From Streptomyces sp. XM4193 (GTDB lineage Bacteria > Actinomycetota > Actinomycetes > Streptomycetales > Streptomycetaceae), in assembly GCF_023072595.1 (NCBI RefSeq), contig NZ_JALLGK010000007.1, positions 186,001 through 250,000 on the forward strand: DNA of 64,000 bases, in the 5' to 3' direction. The notes under the pieces were generated by a model. That model was not told the DNA's origin. It searched no databases and worked only from the letters and a program-made list of their open reading frames with translations. The stretch's first letter is position 1. Every line of letters starts with the position of its first letter. The translations under genes were made by a program, and so were the position numbers. Shown one piece after another: positions 8,496 to 16,850 of the stretch.

Positions 8496-8705
8496 TCAGC
8501 TGCGCGCCGCGTCCTCGCCGGACGACTCGGTGCTGTCGGCCGCGCCGGTCTTCTCCCGCATCTTGCGCACCAGCTCGGCCTTGCGGTCGGCGGCGCCCTG
8601 ACGGTCGAGGTTGCGGTGCGGGCCGTTGTTCTGGCGTTCGGTGCGCGAGAGCCTCTTGCGCTGGCCGCCGCCCATGCCCACGGGGTTGTTGATGTTCTTG
8701 CTCAC
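8496..8705 (-). CDS. Small conserved Streptomyces protein (DUF6243-like)
   Basis: A 69-residue soluble basic protein beginning SKNINNPVGMGGGQRKRLSR and rich in Arg, Lys and Asn. It then has a short charged helical segment and an acidic tail (ADSTESSGEDAARS). I recognise it as the widespread actinomycete DUF6243 type, whose function is unknown. GTG at 8705 is the start, supported by a perfect GGAGGA site four bases upstream; longer versions of the frame lack such a site. It is a single-gene unit with its own strong terminator, divergent from the metallophosphoesterase gene. No catalytic motif is visible. Confidence 0.8.
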   Translation of the reverse strand: MSKNINNPVGMGGGQRKRLSRTERQNNGPHRNLDRQGAADRKAELVRKMREKTGAADSTESSGEDAARS

Positions 8706-9113
8706 GGGTCCTCCCGGAGTGATGTGAAGTGATTCTGCGGGTTCTTCGCCGGCGGGCGGGCGGCGACGTCGAAGCACGTCAGCGGCTGCCCGTCACGCTC
8801 TCACTCGTCAACAGGTGTCTGGGAGAACATGGACGGGACGTTACCCGTTCGCGGCGGCCGCGCGCACCACGGTTTTCCGGCGCCGGGCAGCGGGGCGCGG
8901 TAGCGGTCGGCTCGCGGCGGGTCGGTGGCCGGCTTCGCCGCTCGCCCCCTCGGAGCCGGTTGTCGGTGCGAGGACGGACAATGGGGAGTGCAGCGGTGCC
9001 GAAGCCGTCGGCCGAGGGTCCGAGCAGGTTCGGGACGGGTGCGCACGGGACGCTCGGCGGCAGCGTCCCGGCTCTCGCCACGATTCGTCGAGCACCACCT
9101 CAGGAGGGAACGC
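8706..9113. other. Divergent intergenic region, 408 bases
   Basis: This region separates the small DUF6243-like gene (minus) from the metallophosphoesterase gene (plus) and must contain both promoters. A TTGACG hexamer reads on the minus strand at 8811-8806, but no good -10 follows at the right distance, so no promoter is called. No gene is supported here. Confidence 0.5.
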
Positions 9114-10334
9114 GTGACCGAGACCAGCGACGCCAGATCCACCGACGGACAGGGACAGAAGGCACCGCGCAGCCGAATGCAGCTGCTCATGCGCTGGGTC
9201 CCGCTGGTCGCCCCAATCCTGCTGTGGGCCGTGCCGTACTGGGTGCTGCTGCACACGGGGCAGGGCTGGCCGCTGTCCGTCACGCTGATCGGCACCGCGC
9301 TCTTCGTGCTGGGCCTGGTCGGTATGCCGCTGGCGATGGTGCGCGGACACGGGCGGCGCCAACAGGACGGTGCGGCGATCGTGGGCGACACGCTGCTGGG
9401 CGCCGTCTGGGTGCTGTTCACCTGGTCGGTGCTGCTAGGGACGCTGTTGCGGCTCGCGCTGGTCGCCGGCGGAGTCGGCGACGGGCAGGACCGGGCGCGC
9501 ATCGTGACCTGGGCCGTGCTCGGCACGACCGCCGTGCTGCTCGCGTGGGGGTACGCCGAGGCACGGCGTGTGCCGCGGGTGCGCCGCCTGGAGGTGGAAC
9601 TCCCCCGTCTGGGCGCGGGGTTGGACGGCACCAGGGTCGTTCTGATCACCGACACCCACTACGGTCCGCTCGACCGTGAACGCTGGTCGGCGCGGGTCTG
9701 CGAGACGGTCAACACCCTGGACGCCGACCTCGTCTGCCACACCGGCGACATCGCGGACGGCACGGCCGAACGCCGCCGGGCCCAGGCGGCTCCGCTCGGC
9801 ACCGTGCAGGCGACCCGCGGCCGTGTCTACGTCACCGGCAACCACGAGTACTACAGCGAGGCCCAGGGCTGGGTGGAGCTGATGGACGAGCTCGGCTGGA
9901 AGCCGTTGCGCAACCGCCATGTGCTGCTGGAGCGCGGCGGCGACACCCTCGTCGTCGCCGGTGTCGACGACGTCACCGCCGAGTCCTCCGGCCTGCCGGG
10001 CCACCGCGCCCACCTCGACGGCGCTCTGGAGGGCGCCGACCCGGACCTTCCCGTGCTGCTCCTCGCCCATCAGCCGACGTTCGTCGACCGGGCCGCGGCC
10101 CACGGCGTCGACCTCCAGCTCTCCGGCCACACCCACGGCGGCCAGATCTGGCCCTTCCACTACCTGGTCCGTCTCGACCAGCCGGCCGTCGCCGGGCTCA
10201 GCCGCCACGGCGATCGGACCCAGCTCTACACCAGCCGCGGCACCGGCTTCTGGGGACCGCCGTTCCGTGTGCTGGCCCCCAGCGAGATCACCCTTCTCGT
10301 GCTCCGCTCTCCCGGTCGGCCCACCTCTTCCTGA
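9114..10334 (+). CDS. Membrane-anchored metallophosphoesterase (YkuE/YaeI-like)
   Basis: A 406-residue protein with four N-terminal membrane helices (residues about 25-48, 54-76, 92-118, 128-146) and a C-terminal calcineurin-like phosphoesterase domain on the cytoplasmic side. All five metal motifs are present: DTH at 180-182, GD at 211-212, GNHE at 242-245, His319 in LAHQ, and GHTH at 338-341. It hydrolyses phosphoesters with two divalent metals; relatives act on UDP-diacylglucosamine-type lipids or on phosphodiesters, and the substrate here is unknown. The GTG start at 9114 is fixed by AGGAGGG eight bases upstream. It stands alone, convergent with the ABC transporter operon, with a G-rich run after the stop. 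Confidence 0.9.
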   Translation: MTETSDARSTDGQGQKAPRSRMQLLMRWVPLVAPILLWAVPYWVLLHTGQGWPLSVTLIGTALFVLGLVGMPLAMVRGHGRRQQDGAAIVGDTLLGAVWVLFTWSVLLGTLLRLALVAGGVGDGQDRARIVTWAVLGTTAVLLAWGYAEARRVPRVRRLEVELPRLGAGLDGTRVVLITDTHYGPLDRERWSARVCETVNTLDADLVCHTGDIADGTAERRRAQAAPLGTVQATRGRVYVTGNHEYYSEAQGWVELMDELGWKPLRNRHVLLERGGDTLVVAGVDDVTAESSGLPGHRAHLDGALEGADPDLPVLLLAHQPTFVDRAAAHGVDLQLSGHTHGGQIWPFHYLVRLDQPAVAGLSRHGDRTQLYTSRGTGFWGPPFRVLAPSEITLLVLRSPGRPTSS

Positions 10335-10335
10335 A

Positions 10336-10427
10336 CCGCCGCACGGCGGCCGTGCCGGGGCGGGCCGGAGTCGGGCGCGGGGCAGGGTCGGGGTCGGGGT
10401 CGGGCGCGGGGTCGCGCGCCCGGTCCG
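10336..10427. other. Convergent intergenic region with small hairpin and G-quadruplex-type run
   Basis: After the metallophosphoesterase stop there is a short CCGCC/GGCGG hairpin (10336-10349). Further on are five G-tracts of three to four bases at 10385-10411 spaced by two to three bases, which satisfies the standard G-quadruplex pattern on the plus strand. It lies between two convergent transcripts, so a role in ending transcription is plausible but unproven. Confidence 0.4.
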
Positions 10428-11342
10428 CTATTTGACGCTGCCTGCGGTCAGCCCCGAGCGCCAGAAGCGCTGGAGCATCAGGAAGGCGACGACCAGCGGG
10501 AGCAGCGCCAGCAGCGAGCCGATCACGACCAGCGGGTAGAAGTCCGGGTCGATGGGTGCGGCCGCGTTCCAGCTGTAGAGCCCGAGGCTGAGCGGGAAGA
10601 GGTCCTCGTCGGAGAGCATCACCAGCGGGAGGAAGAAGTTGTTCCAGATCATGGTGAGTTGGAAGAGGAAGACGGTGACGTAACCCGGCGCCAGCATCTT
10701 CAGCCCCACGCCGAAGAAGGCGCGCAGCTCGCTCGCCCCGTCGACGCGGGCCGCCTCCAGCACCTCGTCGGGGACGTAGGAGGTGGCGAAGATCCTTCCC
10801 AGATAGACCCCGAACGGGTTGAAGAGAACCGGGATCAGCACCGACCACACGGTGTTGGCCATGCCGATCTCCGAGGCGAGCAGATACATCGGCAGCGCCA
10901 GCACGGTGGCGGGCACCATCACCGAGACCAGCACGAGCGCGAACAACTGCGCCTTGCCGGCGAACTCGTACTTGGCGAAGACATAGCCGGCCGCCGTGCT
11001 CAGAAGGGCGCCGACGGCGGCGCCCACCACGGCGTAGAGGAGGCTGTTGCGGTACCAGGTGAGGTAGATGCCGTCGCCCTGGTCGAGGAGCGCCTCGATG
11101 TTGCCGAGGAGCGAGAAGCCGGACGGGTCGAAGAAGTCCGAGGAGAAGAGCGCTTCGGAGTCCACGCTGGCGGCGAACAGCAGCCAGAGCAGGGGCAGCA
11201 GCGCGTAGAGCACGCTGATGCCGACGATGACGTTGGCCACGGCGCGGCCGGCCCACAGGGGCCGCCGGGCGGATCGGGCCCGGGCCCGACGTCGGTCGGG
11301 GGCCGCGGCGGGCGGGCGACCGGGGTTCTGGGTGGTGCTCAC
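10428..11342 (-). CDS. Carbohydrate ABC transporter permease, MalG/CUT1 family
   Basis: A 304-residue inner-membrane subunit with six hydrophobic spans. The CUT1 EAA loop is clear (EAARVDGASELRAFFGVGLKMLAP), which docks onto an MsmK-type ATPase. The N-terminal 35 residues are a polar Arg/Pro-rich extension. The GTG at 11342 overlaps the stop of the upstream permease gene, so the pair is coupled and forms the translocation pore. No ATPase gene is in this operon; Streptomyces CUT1 importers usually share a single remote MsiK ATPase. It is the last gene of the minus-strand arm of the glycan locus. The likely cargo is an oligosaccharide released by the PL14-like and GH20 enzymes of the opposite arm, which is inference. 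Confidence 0.92.
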   Translation of the reverse strand: MSTTQNPGRPPAAAPDRRRARARSARRPLWAGRAVANVIVGISVLYALLPLLWLLFAASVDSEALFSSDFFDPSGFSLLGNIEALLDQGDGIYLTWYRNSLLYAVVGAAVGALLSTAAGYVFAKYEFAGKAQLFALVLVSVMVPATVLALPMYLLASEIGMANTVWSVLIPVLFNPFGVYLGRIFATSYVPDEVLEAARVDGASELRAFFGVGLKMLAPGYVTVFLFQLTMIWNNFFLPLVMLSDEDLFPLSLGLYSWNAAAPIDPDFYPLVVIGSLLALLPLVVAFLMLQRFWRSGLTAGSVK

Positions 11343-12307
11343 GGCTTCGCCTTTCGGGATCTGGGTGCCGAACCGCGGGTCACCGCGTAGGACAGGACGC
11401 AGCAGACCAACAGCAGCAGTACGGAGGCGGCGGCGGCGAGGCCGTAGTTGTTGCGGGTGAAGGCCGCGTCGAAGATGTACATGTTCGGGGTGAACCGCGG
11501 GCCGATGAGCGGCGAGGCCCTGCTCAGCAGCATCGGTTCGGTGAACAGCTGCAGGGCGGCGATCGTGGTGAAGATGCCGACGGTGACGACGGTGGCACGG
11601 ATCATCGGGACCTTGATGGTCATCGCCGTGCGCACCGGTCCGGCGCCGTCGATCGAGGCGGCCTCGACGACGTCCCGGGGGATCGCGCGCAGGGCCGCGA
11701 AGAAGATGACCGCGGTGTAGCCCAGTCCGCTCCACAGCGCGATGTTGACCAGGGAGGGGACGATCATCTCCAGCGCGAGGAAGTTCACCTCGATGTCGCG
11801 GTCCGCCAGCACCTTGAGCACCGGCGAGATGCCCGGTGTGTAGAGGTAGAGCCAGATGACGGTGGCGATGATGCCGGGCACCGCGTGCGGTACGAACAGC
11901 ACGGTCTGGCTGAGTTTTCGGGCCCGCACCAGTCCGGAGTCCAGAAGCAGGGCGAGCACGAGCGCACCGAGGACGACCGTGGGTATGAACACCACCGCGT
12001 AGAGCAGCGTGATGCCCACACCGCGTACGAAGCTGGGGTCGGAGAGCACCGCGGCGTAGTTGCGCATCCCGGCGAACGTCGTCTCGGCGTTGCCCAGTCC
12101 CAGGCCCGAGTGGGTGGTGGAGAAGAAGCTCAGATAGACGGCGTACAGCGTGGGCACGAGGAAGACGCCGACCAGGAGGACGGCGAACGGGCCGAGCAGT
12201 ACCGCGACGGCCAGCTGTTGGGGCCGTCGGTTGCGTCCCGTGCGGGTAGCGGGCCTGGCGGGGGTGCTGTCGGTGGTGGCGGTGGCACGTGCGCCGGAGT
12301 TGTTCAT
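11339..12307 (-). CDS. Carbohydrate ABC transporter permease, MalF/CUT1 family
   Basis: A 322-residue membrane subunit with an N-terminal polar Thr/Ala/Arg tail (about 35 residues) and six membrane helices. The EAA loop EAASIDGAGPVRTAMTIKVP is the ATPase-contact site. The ATG at 12307 overlaps the stop of the binding-protein gene as ATGA, and its own stop overlaps the next permease's GTG. The order binding protein, MalF-type, MalG-type is the standard CUT1 arrangement. Length matches family members lacking the large periplasmic P2 loop. The alternative upstream codons in the same frame overlap the binding-protein gene and lack a ribosome site, so they are rejected. Confidence 0.92.
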   Translation of the reverse strand: MNNSGARATATTDSTPARPATRTGRNRRPQQLAVAVLLGPFAVLLVGVFLVPTLYAVYLSFFSTTHSGLGLGNAETTFAGMRNYAAVLSDPSFVRGVGITLLYAVVFIPTVVLGALVLALLLDSGLVRARKLSQTVLFVPHAVPGIIATVIWLYLYTPGISPVLKVLADRDIEVNFLALEMIVPSLVNIALWSGLGYTAVIFFAALRAIPRDVVEAASIDGAGPVRTAMTIKVPMIRATVVTVGIFTTIAALQLFTEPMLLSRASPLIGPRFTPNMYIFDAAFTRNNYGLAAAASVLLLLVCCVLSYAVTRGSAPRSRKAKP

Positions 12308-13626
12308 GGTTGCCTCACAGACAGCCCCAGGCTGCGCATGTCCGGCAGCGTTTCGGCTTCGGTGGTCCTGAGCGCTTCGGTGATCGTGCTGCCGTACGGC
12401 AGGCGGGCGAGCGCGTGGTGCAGTGAGGTCGCGGTGGCCTGCATCCGCGGGCCCCAGGTCCAGCCGATCCGCAGCAGTCGCGACTGCTCGGCGACGAGCC
12501 GGTAGAGGTCCTGGCCGCCGTAGTAGTCGGTGGAGAACTGCTCGGAGGCCGGCTTCACCAGGTTCTCGGCGGCGGGGAAGAGGCTCGAACGTCCCCCGGA
12601 GAGACGGGCGGTGATCGCCTCCGGGGCAGTGGAGAGCCACTCCAGGAACCGCATGGCCCGTTCCTTCTTGTTGCTGGCGGGCGAGATGGTGTGCAGCGAG
12701 ACTCCGTCGGTGCCGAGCACCGGGTTCTTCGGGTCCCACTGCGGCAGCGGGGCGACCCGCCACTTGCCGGCCCCGCCGGGCACGGAGGCGGCCAGGGCCG
12801 CGAGGCCCCAGGGGCCGACCACATGTCCGGCGACCCGGCCGGAGGCGAGCGCCGAGAACCACTGCTGGCTGCTGCCGGGAGCCGTCAACAGCAGCTCCTC
12901 GTCGAGCAGTTGCTGCCAGTACTCGGCCACTTTGCGGGTCGGTCCGTCGAGGAAGTTCACCGTCCAGCTGTCGTCCTCGGCGGTGAACCACCGTCCGCCG
13001 GCCTGCATCGCGTGACCGGCGAGGACGTTGTACGCGTTGGGGTGGAAGGTCAGCAGGTCGATGCCCGCGACGCGCTTGAGTCTGCGGGCGGCCTCGTGGA
13101 ACTCGGCCCAGGTCGTAGGCACTTCGACACGGTGGCGGCGCAGCAGATCGGCGCGGTAGGCGAAGAGCATCGGACCGAGGTCCAGGGGTACGCCGTAGAC
13201 GCGCCCGCCCAGCTCGGCGTTGGTCCACGCCCTCGCACCGATCCGTTTCCGCAGCCGCTCGGTGACGAGGTCGGTGATGTCGCCGCAGACGCCGTCGATG
13301 GCGAAGCCGGGCAGATCGGCGTCGACGACCGAGACGATGTCGGGCGCGTTGCCGGCGCGGGCGGCGTTGGCGAGCTTGGCGTTCCCGCCGGCCAGGCCGG
13401 ACGTCATCATGTCGAACTTGACCGGGTCGCGCGGATTCCGGGAGTTCCACGCGGCCACCAGCGTGTCCGTACCGCGCAGCGAGGACCAGAAGGTCAGTGG
13501 CCCGTTGGGTCCGCTCTGCGTCCCCGAGGCGGAACAGCCGGTCGTCGCGCCCGCCGTGACACCCGCGAGCGCCGTCCAGGCGCCGGCGGTCAGGACGCTG
13601 CGTCTGCTGGGGCGGTGCCTAGCCAC
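12304..13626 (-). CDS. Sugar ABC transporter substrate-binding lipoprotein (CUT1)
   Basis: A 440-residue extracellular solute-binding protein. The N-terminus has a twin-arginine stretch (SRRSV at 8-11) followed by a hydrophobic helix and a lipobox ATTGC, giving Cys31 as the lipidated residue after Tat or Sec export. The mature domain shows the MalE-type pattern (LTFWSSLRGTDTLVAAWNSR start, VYGVPLDLGPMLFAYR hinge segment, KERAMRFLEWLSTAPEAI near the end). It captures the sugar for the two permeases encoded next. The GTG start at 13626 lacks a strong ribosome site, but the signal peptide begins right there. A 99-base gap separates it from the isomerase gene upstream, so a separate promoter is possible. 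Confidence 0.9.
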   Translation of the reverse strand: MARHRPSRRSVLTAGAWTALAGVTAGATTGCSASGTQSGPNGPLTFWSSLRGTDTLVAAWNSRNPRDPVKFDMMTSGLAGGNAKLANAARAGNAPDIVSVVDADLPGFAIDGVCGDITDLVTERLRKRIGARAWTNAELGGRVYGVPLDLGPMLFAYRADLLRRHRVEVPTTWAEFHEAARRLKRVAGIDLLTFHPNAYNVLAGHAMQAGGRWFTAEDDSWTVNFLDGPTRKVAEYWQQLLDEELLLTAPGSSQQWFSALASGRVAGHVVGPWGLAALAASVPGGAGKWRVAPLPQWDPKNPVLGTDGVSLHTISPASNKKERAMRFLEWLSTAPEAITARLSGGRSSLFPAAENLVKPASEQFSTDYYGGQDLYRLVAEQSRLLRIGWTWGPRMQATATSLHHALARLPYGSTITEALRTTEAETLPDMRSLGLSVRQP

Positions 13627-13725
13627 GGCGCGGGCCCGGGTGCGGGATACGGGCCATGGACAGGGACAGGGGTACGGGCGTGGCAGGAGGCAGGGGTGGT
13701 GAACTCATCGGGCAGCTCCAGGACT

Positions 13726-14547
13726 TCAGCGCCGGTCGGATGCCGGGCCGGTGGAATGTGGCGATGCGTCGAGTACGCGGTGGAAGGCGGCGAGCGCCTG
13801 CGGAAGAGGAGCGGCGTGCGGGAACCAGGCCCGCTCCCACTCAAGGCTGATCCAGCCCCGGTAGCCGATCCCGGCGAGCTCGCGGAGCACCTCGTGCAGC
13901 GGGAGCACGCCGTGGCCGGGCAGTACGGGGCTCAGCTCGGTGGCGGAGGCGACGTCCTTGAGTTGTACGTGCCGCAGCCAGGGGGCGAGCAGCTGCGCGG
14001 TGCGGCCGACCGGCTCCCCGGCGCGCCAGGGGTTGACGGCGTCCCAGACCGCGCCGACGGCCCGCGAGCCGACCGCGGCGAGGATGTCGGCCACGGCCTG
14101 TCCCGACAGGAACTCGTCGTGTGTCTCCAGGACGATGGTGACGCCTGCGGCCTCCGCCACGGGGGCGGCCGAGGCGAGGTTCCGCACCGCCCGCTCCCGC
14201 CCGCCCTTCGGTTGCTCGGCGCCGCCCCCGAAGACCCGGAGCCGGGCGGCGCCGAGCCGGGCGGCGAGCCGCAGATGGTTGCGGAGGTCGTCGACGACGC
14301 CGGGCGCCGTCGAGGCCACCTGGACGTAGGAGGCCAGACAGACGACCTCCACTCCGGCCACGGCGAGCCGCCGGGCCAGCACCCTCGCTTCCTCGGCACT
14401 GGTCCCGGGTTCGACCAACTGGCCCGGGGCGCAGCGCAGTTCGACGCCCTCGCAGCGGCCGCCGGTCGCCGCGAGCCGGATCACCTCCTCGATGTCGGCA
14501 CCGGGGCAGCCGAGTGTGCTGAAGGCGCGCCGGTCGACCGGGCTCAC
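13726..14547 (-). CDS. Sugar phosphate isomerase/epimerase family protein (xylose isomerase-like TIM barrel)
   Basis: A 273-residue AP endonuclease-2/xylose-isomerase-like TIM barrel. Recognisable strands include VEVVCLASYVQVAS, ARLRVFGGG, VTIVLETHDEFLSG (a metal-ligand Glu followed by His), AVGAVWDAVNPWRAG (Asp), WLRHVQLKDVAS and YRGWISLEWE (final metal-ligand Glu). These match the divalent-metal site of this superfamily. It should isomerise or epimerise a keto- or aldo-sugar, or act as an inosose-type dehydratase. GTG at 14547 is the start, overlapping the oxidoreductase stop as GTGA, which couples the two. Together with the oxidoreductase and the epimerase/aldolase pair of the opposite arm it forms the cytosolic catabolic set of the locus. 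Substrate unknown. Confidence 0.88.
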   Translation of the reverse strand: MSPVDRRAFSTLGCPGADIEEVIRLAATGGRCEGVELRCAPGQLVEPGTSAEEARVLARRLAVAGVEVVCLASYVQVASTAPGVVDDLRNHLRLAARLGAARLRVFGGGAEQPKGGRERAVRNLASAAPVAEAAGVTIVLETHDEFLSGQAVADILAAVGSRAVGAVWDAVNPWRAGEPVGRTAQLLAPWLRHVQLKDVASATELSPVLPGHGVLPLHEVLRELAGIGYRGWISLEWERAWFPHAAPLPQALAAFHRVLDASPHSTGPASDRR

Positions 14548-15569
14548 GGGAGGACCACCTGCTCGTCGGACATCTCGACCGGTCCGCCCAGGCGTGCCGA
14601 GTCGTAGACGGCCAGCGCGGCCGAGACGACCGAGCGCCCGTAGGGACCGTCGCAGTACTGCCCCGGCCGGCCGCGGGCCGCCGCGGCGAACCCCTCGAGC
14701 TGGGCGCGGAACGCCGAAAGCGTCTGGCTCAGGTCGGGAGAGCAGACATCGACGGTCTTCCCGTCGCGCAGCAGGGCCAGCCCGTTGGTGCGCGAGAGCC
14801 GCAGGGTCGCCGTCTCCATCACCACCTCGGTCTCGTCGAGGTAGGGCGCACCGCGGCTGGTCAGCGTGAGGTTGGCGCCCACACCGTTGGCGAGTTCGAG
14901 AAGGGCCAGCGCGTCCGTCTCCACCTCCATGCCCGGGCGTCCGCGCACGATCGCGCTGACGCGCCGTACGGGTGCGCCGCCGAAGAGCTGGATGCGGTCC
15001 AGGCCGTGGGTACCGACGTTGAGCACGATTCCGCCGCCCGCCAGCGCGCGGTCGAAGAACCAGGCGGGCCGGGACCCGGGGTCGTAGTGCGAGGAGCGCT
15101 GATGGGTGACGAGCAGCGGCGCACCGTACTCGCCCGAGTCGATCAGCCGCCGGGCCTCGCGGACCATCGGATCGAAGTGGATGACGTGCGCGACCGCCAG
15201 CAGCGTTCCGGCTCGCCGGCAGGCTTCGATCATGCGGGTGCAGTCCTCGGCCGTGGTCGCCATCGGCTTCTCGACCAGTACGTGCAGCCCAGCCTCCGCC
15301 GCGTCCAGCACCATCGGCGCGTGCAGCGCGTGCGGCGAGGTGACGACGACGGCGTCGAGTCCGGACCGGGCGAACATCTCGCGGTGGTCGGTGTGGACCG
15401 GGACGCCGAAAGGCGCGGCGAGCCGCGCGGCCGCGGCACGATCGATGTCGCACACGGCCGCCGGCTCGCAGTCCGTGCTCTCGGCGAGGGCACGGACATG
15501 CTCGGTGCCGACGATCCCGGCACCGATCACACCGACACGGAACGGGAGTTCGGGGCGCCCGCCGCTCAT
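14544..15569 (-). CDS. Gfo/Idh/MocA family NAD(P)-dependent oxidoreductase
   Basis: A 341-residue dehydrogenase with a Rossmann fold: GAGIVG at 16-21 and the family signature EKP at 100-102 (HVLVEKPMATT) mark the cofactor site. The C-terminal alpha/beta domain carries the substrate region with VGTHGLDRIQLFGG, where the His is the usual catalytic partner. These enzymes oxidise or reduce sugars, inositols or sugar acids. The ATG at 15569 overlaps the stop of the regulator as ATGA, and the stop overlaps the isomerase GTG. It is the first enzyme gene of the minus arm, so its substrate probably derives from the imported oligosaccharide. Confidence 0.92.
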   Translation of the reverse strand: MSGGRPELPFRVGVIGAGIVGTEHVRALAESTDCEPAAVCDIDRAAAARLAAPFGVPVHTDHREMFARSGLDAVVVTSPHALHAPMVLDAAEAGLHVLVEKPMATTAEDCTRMIEACRRAGTLLAVAHVIHFDPMVREARRLIDSGEYGAPLLVTHQRSSHYDPGSRPAWFFDRALAGGGIVLNVGTHGLDRIQLFGGAPVRRVSAIVRGRPGMEVETDALALLELANGVGANLTLTSRGAPYLDETEVVMETATLRLSRTNGLALLRDGKTVDVCSPDLSQTLSAFRAQLEGFAAAARGRPGQYCDGPYGRSVVSAALAVYDSARLGGPVEMSDEQVVLP

Positions 15570-16726
15570 GCCGGCACCACCGGCCGGTTGGCGGGCGCGG
15601 ACCGCTCGGCACCGCAGGAGGCGCGGATGACCAGACGCGGTTGGAGCTGGACGCGGTGGGTCGGCGCCGTCGCGCCCTGTTCGAGGCGGTCCAGCAGCAG
15701 CCGTGCGGCCAGGCTTCCGACCTCCTCCTTCGGCGGGGAGACCGCGGTCAGCGGTACGTCGCCCACCTCGGCCACCTCGTCGTCGTACGCCACGACGGCG
15801 AGATCCTCGGGCACCGCCAGGCCGTTCTGCCGGGCGTGCACGACGAGCGCCGCGGCGTCCCGGTCGCCGTGGCAGAAGACGGCGGTGACGCCCTCGCCCG
15901 CACAGTGGCGCACATACTCGGCGGTCTCGGCGGGGGTCCACTCGTGCCGCCGCAGGACCGAGCCGGCGGGCGGCTCCACGTCCAACAGCCGGACCGCGTC
16001 GGTGAATCCCTCGGCGACCATGTCGCTCGTACCGGTGTGCAGCCGGCCCATGAGGCCGATGCGCCGGTGGCCGAGCGTGCGCAGATGCTGGATCGCCCGG
16101 TAGACGCCGCCGCCGTGGTCGGTCTTGACGTAGGTGGTGGGGTCGTCGGGCACCGGGTCGGTGGGCCTGCGCTCCGCGAGCACGTACGGCACCGGCAGCC
16201 CGCGCAGGCGGTCGACGTACCCCTGCGGGTCCTCCATCAGGTGGAGGTTCGGCACGAGGAGCAGCCCGTGCACACCGGTCTCGCACATGGCCCGCAGCTC
16301 GCTGTCCTCGATGGCGAGGTCGTACTTGGAGGAGGCCAGCAGAACGCTCGCCCGCGCCTCGCGCAGCACGCGCTGTATTCCGTCGACGACGCGCGGATAG
16401 TAGTAGGTCGTCGACGGCACCAGAACGCCGATGAGCCTGCGCTCGGCAGAAGCCGACTGCGTTTGTGCCGCCGCCGGTTCGTCGTCCGGGCACACAAAGG
16501 TGCCGGCCCCCTGGCGACGCTGGACGACGCCTTCCTCGACGAGTCGACTCATCGCTCTGCGCAGTGTGTTGACGCTCACCGAGAGCGAATCGGCGAGCTC
16601 CCGCTCGACCGGAAGCTGCTCCCCGGGAGCCCAGGCACCTGCGGATATGTCCCGGCGCAGCCTTTCCGCGATCTGGCGATACTTGGGACCTTTGAGGAAT
16701 GAATCCTCACCCTCAAGTGATTTCAT
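15566..16726 (-). CDS. GntR/LacI chimeric transcriptional regulator (AraR-like architecture)
   Basis: A 386-residue regulator. The N-terminus is a GntR-type winged helix (KYRQIAERLRRDISAGAW, ELADSLSVSVNTLRRAMSRL, then the QGAGTFV wing; residues 14-78). The sensor (about 97-386) is a LacI/periplasmic-binding-protein-like domain (LIGVLVPSTTYYYPRVVDGI opening). The same domain swap occurs in AraR of Bacillus. It should repress the divergent glycan locus until a sugar or uronate inducer binds. It starts at ATG 16726, about eight bases from the -10 box at 16739-16734, so the message is probably leaderless. The stop overlaps the oxidoreductase ATG, so the regulator is the first gene of the operon it presumably controls. 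Confidence 0.9.
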   Translation of the reverse strand: MKSLEGEDSFLKGPKYRQIAERLRRDISAGAWAPGEQLPVERELADSLSVSVNTLRRAMSRLVEEGVVQRRQGAGTFVCPDDEPAAAQTQSASAERRLIGVLVPSTTYYYPRVVDGIQRVLREARASVLLASSKYDLAIEDSELRAMCETGVHGLLLVPNLHLMEDPQGYVDRLRGLPVPYVLAERRPTDPVPDDPTTYVKTDHGGGVYRAIQHLRTLGHRRIGLMGRLHTGTSDMVAEGFTDAVRLLDVEPPAGSVLRRHEWTPAETAEYVRHCAGEGVTAVFCHGDRDAAALVVHARQNGLAVPEDLAVVAYDDEVAEVGDVPLTAVSPPKEEVGSLAARLLLDRLEQGATAPTHRVQLQPRLVIRASCGAERSAPANRPVVPA

Positions 16727-16733
16727 GCCGACG

Positions 16734-16762
16734 AGATTGCAGCAAACAATCTATTGCGTCAA
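16734..16762 (-). promoter_or_regulatory. Promoter of the minus arm of the glycan locus
   Basis: On the minus strand TTGACG (16762-16757) and CAATCT (16739-16734) are separated by 17 bases. The predicted start of transcription falls at or within a base or two of the ATG at 16726, so the regulator would be translated from a leaderless message, which is common in Streptomyces. Confidence 0.65.
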
Positions 16763-16807
16763 CCAGTTGGCGGTGCTTTCGTGGACGCAGTCTTCAACTT
16801 TCGAAGA

Positions 16808-16832
16808 ATTCATTCCTTTTCAGGGAATGAAT
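16808..16832. promoter_or_regulatory. Inverted repeat ATTCATTCC-N7-GGAATGAAT, likely regulator binding site
   Basis: Perfect 9-bp arms at 16808-16816 and 16824-16832 lie between the divergent arms of the glycan locus, just upstream of the epimerase gene. The same half-site GGAATGAAT recurs at 16696-16704, within the first codons of the regulator gene. This is the best candidate for the operator of the GntR/LacI chimera. Confidence 0.6.
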
Positions 16833-16850
16833 CTGCGTTCAGGGGATTCG

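Noticed and set aside
8806..8811. TTGACG on the minus strand as a promoter for the DUF6243-like gene
   Set aside because: No -10 hexamer lies at 16-18 bases, so it is probably chance.
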